From NCBI RefSeq assembly GCF_011397635.1, contig NC_064762.1:22035479-22099478 (forward strand): a stretch of 64,000 nt of DNA, given 5' to 3'. Source of the DNA: Epinephelus fuscoguttatus. Lineage: Eukaryota > Chordata > Actinopteri > Perciformes > Serranidae. A model generated the notes under the pieces. It was given only the letters and a program-made list of their open reading frames with translations, made no database searches and had not been told where the DNA came from. Position 1 is the first letter of the stretch. Each line of letters begins with the position of its first letter. A program made the translations under genes and the position numbers. This document shows, piece by piece, positions 1 through 13,100 of this stretch.

Positions 1-200
1 ACAGAGCTTTGAGAGGAGGATCCTGTTTTCTAATGAAATCCTGCATGTCTTTCTTTTTGTGTTTTGTTTGTACTAAATGAGAAAGACGTTGGGCATTTGT
101 CATTTCAAAGAAGCCGGAAAGAGGACTCGTCTTTGCATATATTGTTGTATATCATCAGCTGTTTCTTTTCCTATGGTAAATGATGGTTTGATCGTAACAG
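1..200 (+). other. Intron of mia3 at the window edge
   Basis: Pyrimidine-rich, AT-leaning sequence leads to the AG acceptor at 199-200. No exon is recognised here. The incoming codon is split after its first base. Confidence 0.6.
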
Positions 201-2932
201 GTGATTCATATGGGGCCTCTCCTGTGAGTGGGGGTGCTCCATCCCCTCCAATAATGATTGAGGGTCCCAGGCGCCCTCCTTCTGCCCCTGTAGGGCGAAG
301 AATTGACCCGTATGGTGAGTCCCGGTGGATTATTTCGCCCTCTTTAATCCTCCCTACAGTTGGACCTCATCCCTTCACTCCAACCTTGTTTCCTTAAATC
401 TTTTCTCCTCTGTCACACCTGATTTTCTTATTCTTTTCAGATCTTTTACCTTCCTGAGTTCTCCTTTTTTTATTTCTCCTTAGTTTGTATAACATCCTGA
501 TTCCTCCGTCTTCACCTCTCTTTCTCCTGCTCTTGTTTTTTCCCTTTGAAATTTCCATTGAAGTTTTTGTGTTGCTGTTGATTTGTGCTTCACCTTTTGT
601 TCTTTAAAGGCCCTAAAAACATGTTTCTCAATCAGCTTCTGAGTATAAGCAACAGGTTCCTAAACCTAAACAGTCTTGATGAAGCAGATTCACTGAATTT
701 TTTAGGGTAAAAGTCATAATAAATAATACAGGATGGGATTATTTTGTATCTGCGATTGTTGCTATAGTCGTGAATTACAGATAATTCCAGTGGAAACCAA
801 GTTTTCCGAGGCTTTAAAATCATCCAGAATACTTTGTTTCCTTTTAATGTTGTCCTCATGGATTAGAGAAGACCCTGTGCCCTTGTAATAATTTGTTTCT
901 CCTTGTTAGTGTCTTACAACTGTGTCTTCCCTGGAAACGTACAACAGGCAGAGTCTTGAGGGATTTCAATCATCATTGTATCGTCTTTTCTTCTCCCCTC
1001 AGGTCCGCGACCTCCATCAGACCCACACGGTCGTTATGCTGATAACAAACACATCTCTGGGATGGGTATGTTGTCTACAGTCTCTTTGTTTCAAAGGGTT
1101 CACCTTTGCTTTTAACGTCTGTCCAACACCATGCTGTTTCTTCTCTTTCAGAGATGATGGGCCCCCGGAGCTCGTCACCTGCCAACATGGATGGATCTGT
1201 AAGTCTTTTTCTCATCAGATCATTTTTAATTCAATACCTTCCCTCCTTCCATGTGAAGGCCTAGAGCTCCTACCTACATGTCCGTTGTGTCTGTCCCTGC
1301 TCTGAAACAGACACAGGCAGTAGATCCACAGATAAAAGCAGAGACACAGGCTGAGACCTCTACAGACAGTCCAGAGCCAGTGAGTATAGAGGCTGTGCAG
1401 GTGTAAAGGCGTATGCAAGCACGCTACCCCCACTGCCTTAAAGATCGATTTGGATTTGGGAAGACATTCAAGGCGTTTCACTGGGGCTGACTTAACTTTT
1501 TGGGCTGAGTGTGTGGTTTCACCTGTTCTCACAGCACTGAGAGACGCAGAGTCTAAAAAATGTGTGTGTGTAAAAAATATTTGGGTCTGTGAAAGCTGCA
1601 AATGTGTGTCAGAGGTCGAGTATTTGTGACAGTGGTCTGGTTTTTCATCCAATAATCATGGTGTGTGGTTACTGGTCATGTGATTTGAGCCCTGGCTAAA
1701 TGCACTTTTTGTAAATTGTGTGGTTTGTGGATCTTCTCACTGCATGACTAAAACTGTGATCCATCTATACTCAGTAGTGATGGCCAAATGAAGCCTCATA
1801 AAGCATTTTCTTCATTTTATGAGCCCACTAGATGGCACTAATTGTTTAACAAAAGGTTGAAAGCAGACTGAAAGGCCATTCTTTGAGCCTCTCTCTTTAA
1901 ACCATGAGCGCCATCTAGTGGGCTCAGAAAATAAAGAAAATACTTCATGAGGCTTCATTTGGCCATCACTACTTACAGAACCAACTAAAACTCTACAGAC
2001 TGCGCTCGAACACAACACGTTCCTCTTTTTCACTATCGTCTGTCTTTCTCAGGGACCTGGATCCTTCCTAGCATCTCCAATCAGGGACTCACCGGGCCCC
2101 ATGGTCCAAGGACCTCCCCCCGGCCCTGGACCCCATGACCAGCTCCCCCCTCCGGGACCCCCCGGCCGCCTGCCACCTCCTGGACCTTACAGACCTCCCC
2201 GACCTGGCCTCTACCACCTCCCACCAGGTCCTCATCTTGGACCTCCACTACCAGCCAACGGCCACCCAGGCATGCCCCTGCCTGGACCAATGGGAGGAGA
2301 GTTTGGGCCTCGACCTGCCAACGGACATGCATTCCTACCGAGGCCGGGCCCTGGACCTGTGCTTGATCCTCGGGGTCCGCCACCGCCACACTTCCGTCCC
2401 CCTCCGCCTCACTTTGGACCGATGCCTCTGCCACCTGGTACGTTCTGCCCTTTGATGATGAATAATAAAACTTAAATTGAAATTTGTTTTTGTGTTTTAC
2501 TGTGGTATTGAATTGGGTATTGAGAATCATGGAATTTCACTGGTATTGGTATCGACTGGTAAATGTCTGGTATTACCAGCTGCAGAACCTGTAAACGGTG
2601 AACTTGACAGAATACCTGAGCTGTTTCTCAGTCTGTCTTCTCCTTCATCACAACATCACATCCCTTCTGTTTTGTTCTCTTTAGGTGTCCGTGGACCTAT
2701 GGGACCACGTCCACCAGTCCCTCCTGACATGCGCTACATGGGACCGCGTGATCACACCGGCCCACCAATGAACCTGCCTCCCGGCGTCCCTCCCCACCCC
2801 GCACACGGCGACGCATTCGGTCATGCTCCACCCGATGCCCTCCACAACTCACACACCGGCCCCAGACAGGACCTGCACGTGAAGCAGGAGGCCCCTCAGG
2901 ACTCAGCGAGGCCAGCAATGGTCAAGCCTTAA
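201..2932 (+). CDS. mia3: MIA3/TANGO1, C-terminal proline-rich part (gene runs in from the left)
   Basis: Five exons can be joined in phase: 201-314, 1003-1065, 1152-1198, 2053-2437 and 2685-2932 (stop TAA). Together they give the last 285 residues; upstream exons lie outside the window. The peptide is a Pro/Gly-rich tail. It starts with a segment rich in PSPPIMIEGPRRPPSAP-like sequence, passes through GPRPPSDPHGRY and MMGPRSSSPANMDGS, and then enters a long exon with three PPPG repeats (GPPPGPGP, LPPPGPPG, LPPPGPYR). In the TANGO1/cTAGE5 family this tail binds Sec23 at ER exit sites through PPP motifs and helps load collagens and other bulky cargo into COPII carriers. MIA2/cTAGE5 has a similar tail. 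I choose MIA3 because the next gene, in convergent orientation, is AIDA, as I recall for human MIA3. The family call is firm and the paralogue call rests on synteny. Confidence 0.88.
1775..1971. mobile_element. Palindromic MITE in a mia3 intron
   Basis: The first ~62 bases (TAGTGATGGCCAAATGAAGC...) are the near-perfect reverse complement of the last ~62 (...TTCATTTGGCCATCACTA), leaving a core of about 70 bp. No coding capacity. The terminal motif suggests a hAT-type non-autonomous element, but a clean 8-bp target duplication is not visible. Confidence 0.8.
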
Positions 2933-3478
2933 AGACTCCACCGAGCTGTGGCAGAGGACTTGAACTTAACCCCCAAACCCCCATCACATTAACAACCAAC
3001 AACCCAGATCCTGTCTAAACAAAGGTCATGATTATTTTCATATATCACTTAAAATAAAAAAAAAAAAGCATTGATGTTTATTTAAAAAAAAAAACATGGT
3101 CCTTAAATTAAAGCATCAATAATTATGTGTCTGAATCAGTATGAGTTAAGAGGGTTGCCACTTTTTTAAACTGCTTATTGTGCAATAATAATTCATCATA
3201 TGCCAGAGGATTTTCATTTTTGATCTTTTAAAAAAAATATATATAGCAATGATTTTTAAGGGGCAATTTTTTAAATGTCATTTCCTGTGGAAATTATTTT
3301 AAAAAAAAGGAGAGGGAGGAGGGAGTTTAGCTTCTAGCATTTCAGGAATACCATAATTTCCCAAAGCTGTTGCTTTAGAGCCGACTGTAAAGCAAATGTG
3401 TAATTTGATGGCCAGATGTATAACTTATTTTACTATGTTGGTAGAACTTTTAATAATAAAGAATGTAAAAGCTGTCGG
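2933..3478 (+). terminator. mia3 3' UTR and poly(A) site
   Basis: AT-rich 3' UTR after the stop. The best poly(A) signal is AATAAA at 3455-3460, followed by a GT-rich stretch (GCTGTCGGTGTTG), so cleavage near 3475 is likely. An A-rich alternative lies near 3052-3066. The cleavage site is inferred. Confidence 0.6.
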
Positions 3479-5023
3479 TGTTGCGTCACTAATCACTCAC
3501 AGGATGTATATACTTTTCTACGTGTCAAGGCGTTTGCTTTATTTGTAGAAAATAAGACATACATCTGAGCTGCTGCGGAGACAGAAACATGCTGATGCTC
3601 TGGATGAAACCACCAACCAAGCTGCTTCATTTGTAGTTTATTAGAAATTAAAAGCATTGTAAATGTTCGATACAATCCCCGTCAGTCTGTCAAACAAAAC
3701 TCAAAGCGCTCCACAGGCCTCGCTTCACCCCGTCTCGTTGCGCTTCATCATACACACACACAGTTACTGTATACTCAGCAGTTAGTGTATCTTACAGTTA
3801 ATTTACAGTCCTGAATATTGTGACGTTACAAAAATAAAATCTGAAATCAAACATGTAGATGTTTTTAGTGAACACAAACATCTGCAGAGTCAGACAGGAA
3901 ACATAAAAACTTACATGCAACTTTAATGAAAATAAAAAAAGCCCTTAATGACAGGGTGGTGTGAGATCTCAGAAGGTAGTAGTGGGCTCAAGGAGAAGAC
4001 GATTCCTGTCCTTTGCCGGTAAAGATGCATCCTCTATAGATCAAATATATCTGTATACATAACATCTGATCTGCAGATTAACACTTGGTTTAAAAAGAAA
4101 CGCTCCCGGGGCAGGTGACGAACGTGCAACCTGAACGTTTCTGCTCGCTTAGAAAAAAACATCTGGACCGCAACACTGAATACAGAATCATGCAAACCAT
4201 GCTGCATCCAATTTAATCTTAATGCATTTATAAAACCGTATGAAACTGTATTTAAATATAGTAAATCCAATACATACTGAAGCAGGAACACTGAACTGAG
4301 ATGGAGACATTTAACTGCTACTCTTATTAATTCTGGGCTGAAACAGATATTTAGTACAGAAATTATATTTGAGATATGTCCTGACAAAGCCGACACCACG
4401 TTTAAAAATGGTCAGTGCATCATAAAATGACATCTACTGTATGTTTCACCCATACCTGCATCAGTTTAACATTGCAGATGCCACTGCTGGATTCAATACT
4501 GTCTGTGACTTTTTAAGTGTTTAGGATTACTATTATATATAATTATAAATGTGCTGTTTTCATCTTATGATAGCTTTAATGTAGAGACAACAGAGTGCCA
4601 GCTGAAACTTGAAGAACATATTGAACAGCAGGAAGAGCTCTGATTGAACATGCACACGACAGCTGTCCAATCAGAGTATCTGCTGCTTTAAATTAAGGCC
4701 GCACTAATCAAACGCATTATACTTTTAACAACTCAAAAAAGTGGAAAGTGTGAATGTTAAAGCACATAAATTCTGAGATGATCCTAAATTAATTTATCTA
4801 ATAGTCTTTTAAAAATTATTTTTGTGATCCAGATTTTCTCAGACGCATCACTACTGGGAGACAGTCTTTTCATAAAACTAGGCTGTCTATGTGGTAAAAA
4901 GACGGAAATACTTTTGAGATTGGTGCCAGAGAAAACAAAAGAAAAGGGCTGTGACGTTTGCTTTTGCTCAAGAGGTAGAAAACCTACAACTACCAGAATG
5001 CACTGCACCAGTCCCGCTAGTGG

Positions 5024-6042
5024 GTGACACAATGCAGCTGGGCCGTTTGGCAAGGAAACTCTAAAAGAAGGAGAGGACATGACGTCAGTTTCACATTGGA
5101 GCCAGACTTTGATGTCAGTTCTATTGGAGTTAAAAGGAGCAGACATGGCAGTCACACTATAACCCATCATATCTTTAGTGTTTCAACTCTGACTGAAAAA
5201 TCCTTCCACCATATTTAAGAAACACACATTATACGATATTTATCTAAATGTGCACATTTGTTTTTCTTGTTACTGGTCTCCAAACAGATCATGGCTCTGT
5301 CCGTCAGCTGCATATTCAACTTAAGCCCATGTTAGCTCTGAGCTACATCATGAAATGCAGCCAACCGGGACGGGTCAATTCAATTCAATAGAACATTTGC
5401 TATCACTCTCTGACACCGCAGCTGTTTGTTTCTGTTACACCTTCACCAGAGTTATCGCTTAACATTAATGGTTTTATCCCCAAATTAACATAGGGCGTCC
5501 GCTGACTATCATAGCTAAACAAAGTCCAACTGCTAACTTAGTTCACTGACGAACAAAGCAACAAGTACCGGTAAGTAATGGAGGTCCACATTTAGCAGCA
5601 CCTCCTGATTATATTTAGAAACATTATAGAGCTGCCTAACGTTAGCCCTCCTGATTATTAAATATCCTTAACTGTTTGAAGGTTGGTCAGTAATGATATC
5701 AAATACATGTAGCCTACAATACTTCCTGCTAGCAGCAGGTAGGTTAGCACAGGGGCAGCTGACGGACAGAGCCGTGATCTATTTGGAAACCAGTAACAAG
5801 GAAAACGAACACGCACATTTAGATAAAACACAGTTGACAAAGTTTGTTTGAATCTGGTGGAAGGATTTTTCGGTCAAAGGCGAAACAACAAAGATATAAT
5901 GGGTTAGAGTGTGATTTGCCCTCCCACTGACTTAAATAGCAGTGGCACCAAAGTCTAGCACACATGCAAAATTCGAACGCTGTCACTGACGTCATGCCTT
6001 TTCTGTCTTTTATAGTTTCCTTGCCATTTGGTAAATTGACAC
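5024..6042. mobile_element. Fold-back element with ~287-bp inverted arms
   Basis: The left arm 5024-5310 (GACACAATGCAGC... to ...GACGTCAG, GATCATGGCTCTGTCCGTCAGCTG) pairs with the reverse complement of 5756-6042 (CAGCTGACGGACAGAGCC... to ...GTTTCCTTGCC). By eye identity is about 75-80%, around a 445-bp centre. Arms of equal length indicate one palindromic non-autonomous DNA element rather than two independent insertions. No transposase fragment seen. Confidence 0.8.
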
Positions 6043-6271
6043 AGGAAACAAAATGGCGGCAGGTCTGGTAACAAAGGGTTTCTTAAATTACATTTAAACT
6101 GTAAGCTAATACATGTTAATTAAAACATTTTCGGCAAGAAATAGGCAACACAGTAACAGAATCTTGGTTTATATTTCATCAGCGCGGCTTAGTTCCACCG
6201 TGTTTTCGGCTTGTAGCGCAGAGATGTGGCCGCTGGTAAGATGGAGGCAAGTTTACCACACTTTATTAACA

Positions 6272-6579
6272 CAGTGGTTCCCACCTGGTCCAGACACTGG
6301 GTCCAGATTTATCTTCAGTCATTAGTTCAAGGTCCTCACAGTTTGATATATTCAGCATCATACTTGTGTTTGACCATATGGTTGAGCTAGTTTGCTGTCT
6401 CTGTCATGTAGCTGTCCGTTAGTCACTTACTCTACAGCAGGGAACGGCACTTCAAAATAAAAGCTCTGTGCTGGAAATGCATTGAACTTCAAAATAAAGC
6501 GTTGTCAACAAACTTGACATGTTCACAAGTCACTCCTGGTCCCACTTTTGGACCAGGACCCACTAGTTGGGAACCACTG
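6272..6579. mobile_element. hAT-type MITE, copy 1
   Basis: Starts CAGTGGTTCCCACCTGGTCC and ends TAGTTGGGAACCACTG, so the ends are inverted. It is flanked by TATTAACA (6264-6271) and CATTAACA (6580-6587), an 8-bp target duplication with one change, diagnostic of hAT transposition. A second copy lies at 28087-28404. Confidence 0.88.
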
Positions 6580-7191
6580 CATTAACACAATCGGTAAAGT
6601 ATCTCTTTTAGCAAGAATAAATAAAACTAAATTATTAATTTGGGGACTTTAATTTTTTTTATGCATTTAATAAATTCATCGAATCAATTAATAATAATTA
6701 AACACGATGAAAGTCTAATCGTGGCACACACAAACCATTGTGGACTAACTTTTAATATCTGCAAACACGTTACTGTTTGCATGTTGTGTTATTTATTCAG
6801 GGAATGACTTTGCAAACTCCACATAAAACTCAAATGAAGCACCTGCAGTAACTCATGTTGTGTCCCATTTACCAAAAATCAGTGAGCTGAGGAAGACTGG
6901 AGATGAGGTGGGTTGACTGTTTCAACATAACCCTGCTGTGATATGAACGCCGTGTGCCTCCACCTGGTCATGGGCAAACATATTTAGAGTGTTTTTGGAG
7001 GAGGGATACGCACTTGGCAACAGAATCAAAGAATACAAAACTCTTTACTTTCTTCATATACTCATTGGGAGAAAAAACGACCTTGGTTTAGTATTGCTGG
7101 ATGTGATGAGGTGGAGCACCGCACTCTGCTGGATGTGGGTGCTGGGAGAGATTAAAAAGAGGGCGGGTCAAAGTTCGAGGCGCGCTGCGAC

Positions 7192-10100
7192 TTAGCTGTC
7201 CTTGTGTAATGTCTGATGGAGATGGAGATAGAGTTGTTTCTTTGTTAGAAGCTGCAGTTTCTTCCTCTTGAAGTCTGTGGGCTTCTTGTACCTGAAATCA
7301 AAGCAGGTTAAGTTTATACGTCATGTTTCACAAAGGAATCGCTCACATGATTCACAGTGGACACACAGAATGGACTTCACATGGACTCACAGTTCGATGA
7401 CGATGGGGCCGGGTTTGATCTCGTCCATTTCCATGAAGGCAAAACATTTAGTGCTGGTAAACCTCTTTTTGGGTTTGTAGTGCTTGAATTCGAAGAAGAT
7501 AGCTGCTCCTGGAAGAACGCACAGCGGGTTTCACAACATTAACTAAAGGGTTAACATACTAAATAATTACTGCACATCTAGACTGGCCTTAGAAGGATAA
7601 GACTGGCCTTACTCTATACTTCGTTCGTCTCAGTACGTTTTCATGCACAGTGAAACCGAGCAACAGGTATAGCTCGACTACGCCATTTAATTGGACTACT
7701 GTCCTTGTCCCAGGATACAAGCACAGGAGGGGAATCCATTTATTGACAGAAGTATGTCCGACTCTGCTACAATAGGCAGCAATATGCCCCCTTTCAGCTT
7801 GTGTTATTGGACCTTTTTCTGGTTGACCTATCTCGTCACAGACCAAACAATCGACAAGTTAGCTACGGTTAGCTAGTGGCAAACTGGTGCCATAATGGAC
7901 AACTTAACAGCTCTGTACATTTCAGCTCTGGATGGGGATTTCGCCATGTTGTTTCCAGCTTCTTCCTCTGTTATGCCTTTAATGCTATTCGAGTTCCAGG
8001 TTGCGAGTTTTTTTTTCCTAGGATGGCGAAGGCAAGACCCGCCCCACTCTGCCCTACCCTAACCAATCTCATTCCTCATGCCTAACCCTAACCAATCCAG
8101 CCAAAAAAGGCAATGACTACTAGCCAATCAGAGGGAGAGTAGGGTGAGCCGTGCCTTTGCCATCCTAGGAAAATCAAATTACCTTCCAGATCACAGCCCG
8201 GGGCGGAAACTGTGGAGCATGCAGAGTGCCAAGACCAGTTTGGGTCCGATTGACCGCAGACATGCAGGTGTAATTTGCCTCCCGAATGCATTATCTGGGT
8301 GTGTTAGTCCTACTTTGAGAACTTCGATTTAATATGATTTTAGTCAGGCTAACATGTTTACATGTATTTTAAAAGTCTGGTTTAAGATGGACCAACACAA
8401 CAAATCGATTTTCTCTAATATCATGTAAATGTATTGACTCAATACTTTTCGAATGACCTCCCTTGTCTGTGACTTCGTGTGGCCGCGAGCCGGATGAGTG
8501 TTGGAGATATCGGCCGTAGAGATTGCTGCCTTCTCTTGAGTATAATGGAACTATAATGGTACTCCTTGTGGTGCTCAAAGCGCCAAAAAAAAAAAACTGA
8601 CCAGGAGCTATTTTATTTCTACCGAACTGCACCCATTAAGCGAATCACAGTGCAGAAGGAAGTGTGCATCTACTGCTAGCTCACCTAGCACCACTGAGCT
8701 AGCTAATGTTACAGCTCAGCCAAGGTAGGCGCCATTAATGATTACTTCTCAAACTGTCACAAACCTCTCTTCGGTGAGTAGATGAACCTTTTCTTTGTAG
8801 TTGGCGATGGAGGAAAATAGTTCCTACATGACATTTGAGTGCTATTTCAAAGGCAAACTGGAGTTGCTTGAGTTTCTTGAGGACGTTTCACCTCTCATCC
8901 AAGAGGCTTCCTCAGTTCCAACAGACTGGTGCAGAGTCGCAGGCTCTAAACTCTGTGTGGGTGTGAACCCTTACAAAGTCGTTAGAGTCACCTGTGAGCT
9001 CTGAGATTCAGAGTCGTTAAGATCACCTATGAGTCGTTGACCCACCCAGCCATCGTGTGTCTAGTTGCCTACTATATAGGACTTCAGATTACCATGACCT
9101 GGATGACTGAGAATCTTCACTGACATCCTGCTGACAACAAGGTCTGTGGATTATCTTGAGTAACAGGGTCATGATTTTTGGAAGGAGACTTTGCTGTTGA
9201 GTGCAACTGACTTCCGTTATATTGGAGAGAAGGCAGACATCTCTACAGCTGATATCTCCAACACTCCGCAACTCACACCAAAACAACCTAAACTGATGGA
9301 CAGCACTGCAGGTAAGAGGAAAAGCTTGTATTTTTGATTCTGGGGTGAACTGTCTCTTTAACATACAGTACATTAACAAGCAGTTGTGCCTTCAGTGCCC
9401 ACTGTCACTGTAGTGACAGATCCTGTGCGACAGTGTGACTCATTCTGTGTCTTTGATAGTGACACAGAGGGACAAGATATATCCATCTTTAGCTACACAG
9501 ACAGTGGTTGTTAGTGGGATCAGTTCATTGTTGGTTTCGGTCTTTGAAGTGGAAACAGACAACTTTACCTTTTGGTAATCTCTCCACATGTCTCTGGATC
9601 TCCACGTCCACGCTGAAGTGAATGTAGGTGTCTTCCTTCCTGGAGGCCACAGGTGTGTCCTGCACTGGGTTCACATCTATGCCGTTCAAATCTGCAGCCA
9701 GAGAAACAACAGTGTGATCTTGGTTTTGGCAAATCAAATGTTTTATACTCAGATTTAAAGGTGATGTACGTCAGCAGCATTCTCACAGAGATGTGAACAA
9801 GTACCTTTGACACTGATGGTCATGTACGGATCGATGCACTGCCCAGCATCCTTCAACCCGATTTTTTCGATCTTTAGTGTGAGTAGTGTCATCCCAGGCT
9901 CTGAGGGTAACCGTGGCAACAAGGTACCTGTAGAGGACAAAGGTTGCAGACAGTTGCCGTAACAACAGAAAGAGATGTCATCTGAGATTAGCCAATAGCA
10001 GGCAGTATTTTCAGTGGCATGCTCTTCACCATCAGGTTACACGCTTTAGTGTCTGGGACTGATGAGGCAACATTTGTTTTTGTCAGTGGAGTCTGGCTTT

Positions 10101-13100
10101 GAAGAGAGCACAGATGAGTTTCACTTTCAGTTTGTCGACTGATGTTCTGGTATAGCTTTGTTGTTGTTTAACACGGCCCCTGATCACTTCAATTTATCAA
10201 GAATTTTCTCAGATTTCAGATTCTTTTTTCCCCGGAGGCACGCGAGAACAACATAGCTTTCTTCACAAATTCAACGTAACACAGGGTGAGTACCATAAAG
10301 CTTCAATTAAACGCCCAGGCTCTTCTACTAGTCTGGTGCAGCTACACACTTTGACAAATAAAGGCCTGTCGCAATTAGAAGCCTGGTCTGGTTGCCAAGC
10401 AGTTCATCTTTTTGAAAGTTCTTTAAATCTATAAAACCCAGTTCAGACCAAAGATTCACAGCGAGACAAATTGAAACATGCAACTTCTCATGTGCATAAG
10501 CATAAGCAGCAGCGACCCACCATCCGACACCAGCACACTGTGAGGACGGAAACAGAGGACTCGGCAGGGACGGAGCACCTGCTGCAGCAAGCGAACACGC
10601 CATCTGTGGCCATTTTAACTTGACCAGCAGACTTCACTACAAGCTGATTGGCTGTTGAAACATGTTCTAAAACCAGACGCTGGCGATTTCACCAGCTGAG
10701 TTGCACGTGACACCATCAGCCGGCGTGAGTCGAGCTCAGACCGGCCAGTTCACACTGCTGCAACTTTTCTCTGTAACGTTCTATAACGGTTTCATCTCGT
10801 CATGATTGTTTGTCTGTACTGGACTTAAAAGTGGATTGTTGACTACCTACTTGAGCTAACTTCAGTTAGCTGTTTAGATCGCACATACAAATATAAATGT
10901 TTAAACTTTCGTCAATAGGGAGATGCTACACATCGTTAGCTCGGTTCATTTCATTTTACTGAAACCATGAGCACCAGAGAAGACAAGTAGTGACTGTCTA
11001 CCCTTTGAGGCTGTCATTATGTCAGAATATGTGTCCGTTCATCGATTACACGGTACGTTATTTATATTTCTTTAGACCATAAGGGTCCACCAACCACAAG
11101 AATCAAAAGGTGTCGATCCATTTATTTTCATCCGCTTATCCGGGGCAAAGCACCCCAGACGTCCCTCTCCCCAGCAACACCTCTGAGCTCCTCCTGGGGG
11201 ACCCCAAGGTGTTCCCAGGCCAGATGAGATATGTAATCCCTCCAGAGTGTTCTGGGTCTGCCCCGGGGCCTTCTACCAGTGGGACGTGCCTGGAACACCT
11301 CTAACAGGAGGCACCCAGGAGGAATCCTGATCAGATGCCCGAACCACCTCAACTGACCCCTTTTGACGCAAAGGAGCAGCGGCTCTACTCTGAGCTCCCT
11401 CCAGATGTCAGAAGGTGTTTCTCATAAAGATTAATCCAACTTCTGAATATTGTTGTAACAGGATAAAGTGGTGTTGTGTCAGTGTGCCGGGTGATGTAAA
11501 ACAAGTGTCATAACATAACACATAATTGATGTTATTTGAAGCCTAAAGGCCTGTCCCAAATATAGGCCTGTTGAGTTAAGTGATTTAAGCAAATATTAGC
11601 CCGGGCTTCTAATTGAAGTTTTATGGTAACTTCTATAAAAATGATCATTTCAGAGTCCCTTCACATTTTTGTCAGTTCAGCAACAGGCCGTGTGTTCCCA
11701 CTAACAGGCAGTGATAAAAACACGTCGGTCATGCAGCAGAGAACGAGTTCAGACGTTGGTCGATAAAAGCCGTACCTTGTGAAGCTGCGAATGAGGCAGG
11801 CAGGAATGAGCGGTGAAGCCATGCACAGCACCGACAGAAGGAAACAAAAAGACACACAGTCAAACAGCCCTCCCAAACAACAGGACAACATGACACAACA
11901 AACGTCCCTCAAACAGCAGGTGTGTTTGATTAACTGTAACAGACACAGTACCGGGGGCTCTAGGGGGGAAAGCCTCTATGGATCCTGCTCCTGCTGCGGC
12001 GTCCTCCTCCTCCTCCAGCTCCAGGTTCTCCTCTTCACCTGGAGCGAAGATTTTCCTGACAGAGGAACGACAGGTTAGATGACGTCAATGCTCACGCAGG
12101 ATGTTCTGTAAAATACAGGCTCAAACTCGCAACAGTGTGAGATATAAGTAAAGGATATTTACCTTAGGGGCACTGGCTGCACATCAAAGGGGAATTTTTT
12201 GTTGTAGGTCAGAATATTTTGAATTACTGCAGACACAAAAGGAGGAAGATCAGAATACACAATCATGACAGCAGCATTAACAAGGTGACACTTAGTAACT
12301 CCCAGTCACTACACTTACTGGTTTCCAGTTTCTTCAGCTCTTCTAACTTGAAGTCCTCTTTTGACTGTGTGCACTGCAGAAGAACAGACATATTTAATAC
12401 TCTCATATGCAGCAACTGTTCCCATTTAAATAATTTGTAAGTGCACAAAGGTGAGAGTAGGTGGAAGCAATTGAATCACAAATACTGTCAAGTGGAAAGT
12501 TTGACATGTTCTTAAAAGTCCTCATCTATGCTGACGATTAATGTATTTATACATGTATATATATATTCTTTTTAAAAAGCAACATTATTGGTGTATTGAT
12601 TTGTTGCTCATCCTTATTGTTTGGGTGGTCACACCAGACAGGAAGGGAGGATGAGGTAGGATTTAAGTTGCATTTGTACACTAGTTCAATGATTCTCAAA
12701 TGGTGTGCACACCTGTGGGATTTTGTGATAACCACACATTATTATAGCAATATTCAACTTGGTCTACACAAAAAGTTATGAACTAATTTTTAATTGACTG
12801 TATCAGTATGGTGTGCACACCCATTTCCTAATGAAGAGGTAAACTCTGCCTAAAAAATTTAATTTAATTTAGTTTAATTTAAAAACATCTTCACAGGGAA
12901 CCTACTTTTCGCCGTTCGTGCATGGGAATTATAAGTGTGTCACACATCACATTATCTTACATTATTTCCTGTTTAAATTAATGTGTTATTGGTGATTTGA
13001 TGTAGTTTCAAAAAGTTTAAAATGAATCCTTGAATTATTTTGTTAAACATTTAATGAGTAATAGCTGGTTGTCGATTGTTATTTGATGTTAGTAAATAAA

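Larger units (their letters stand above)
3479..7191. other. Convergent intergenic region mia3 / aida
   Basis: No exon recognised. It contains the 1-kb fold-back element at 5024-6042 and a hAT MITE at 6272-6579. Much of 3480-5000 is unassigned AT-rich sequence. The 3' UTR of AIDA must begin at 7191 and run leftward; TTTATT (AATAAA on the minus strand) near 6790 could be its poly(A) signal, which is not proven. Confidence 0.5.

Noticed and set aside
2081-2530. 149-residue minus-strand frame and a second plus-strand frame over the mia3 proline-rich exon
   Set aside because: GC-rich proline codons leave other frames open by chance. The plus frame from 2053 has correct splice phase and family sequence.
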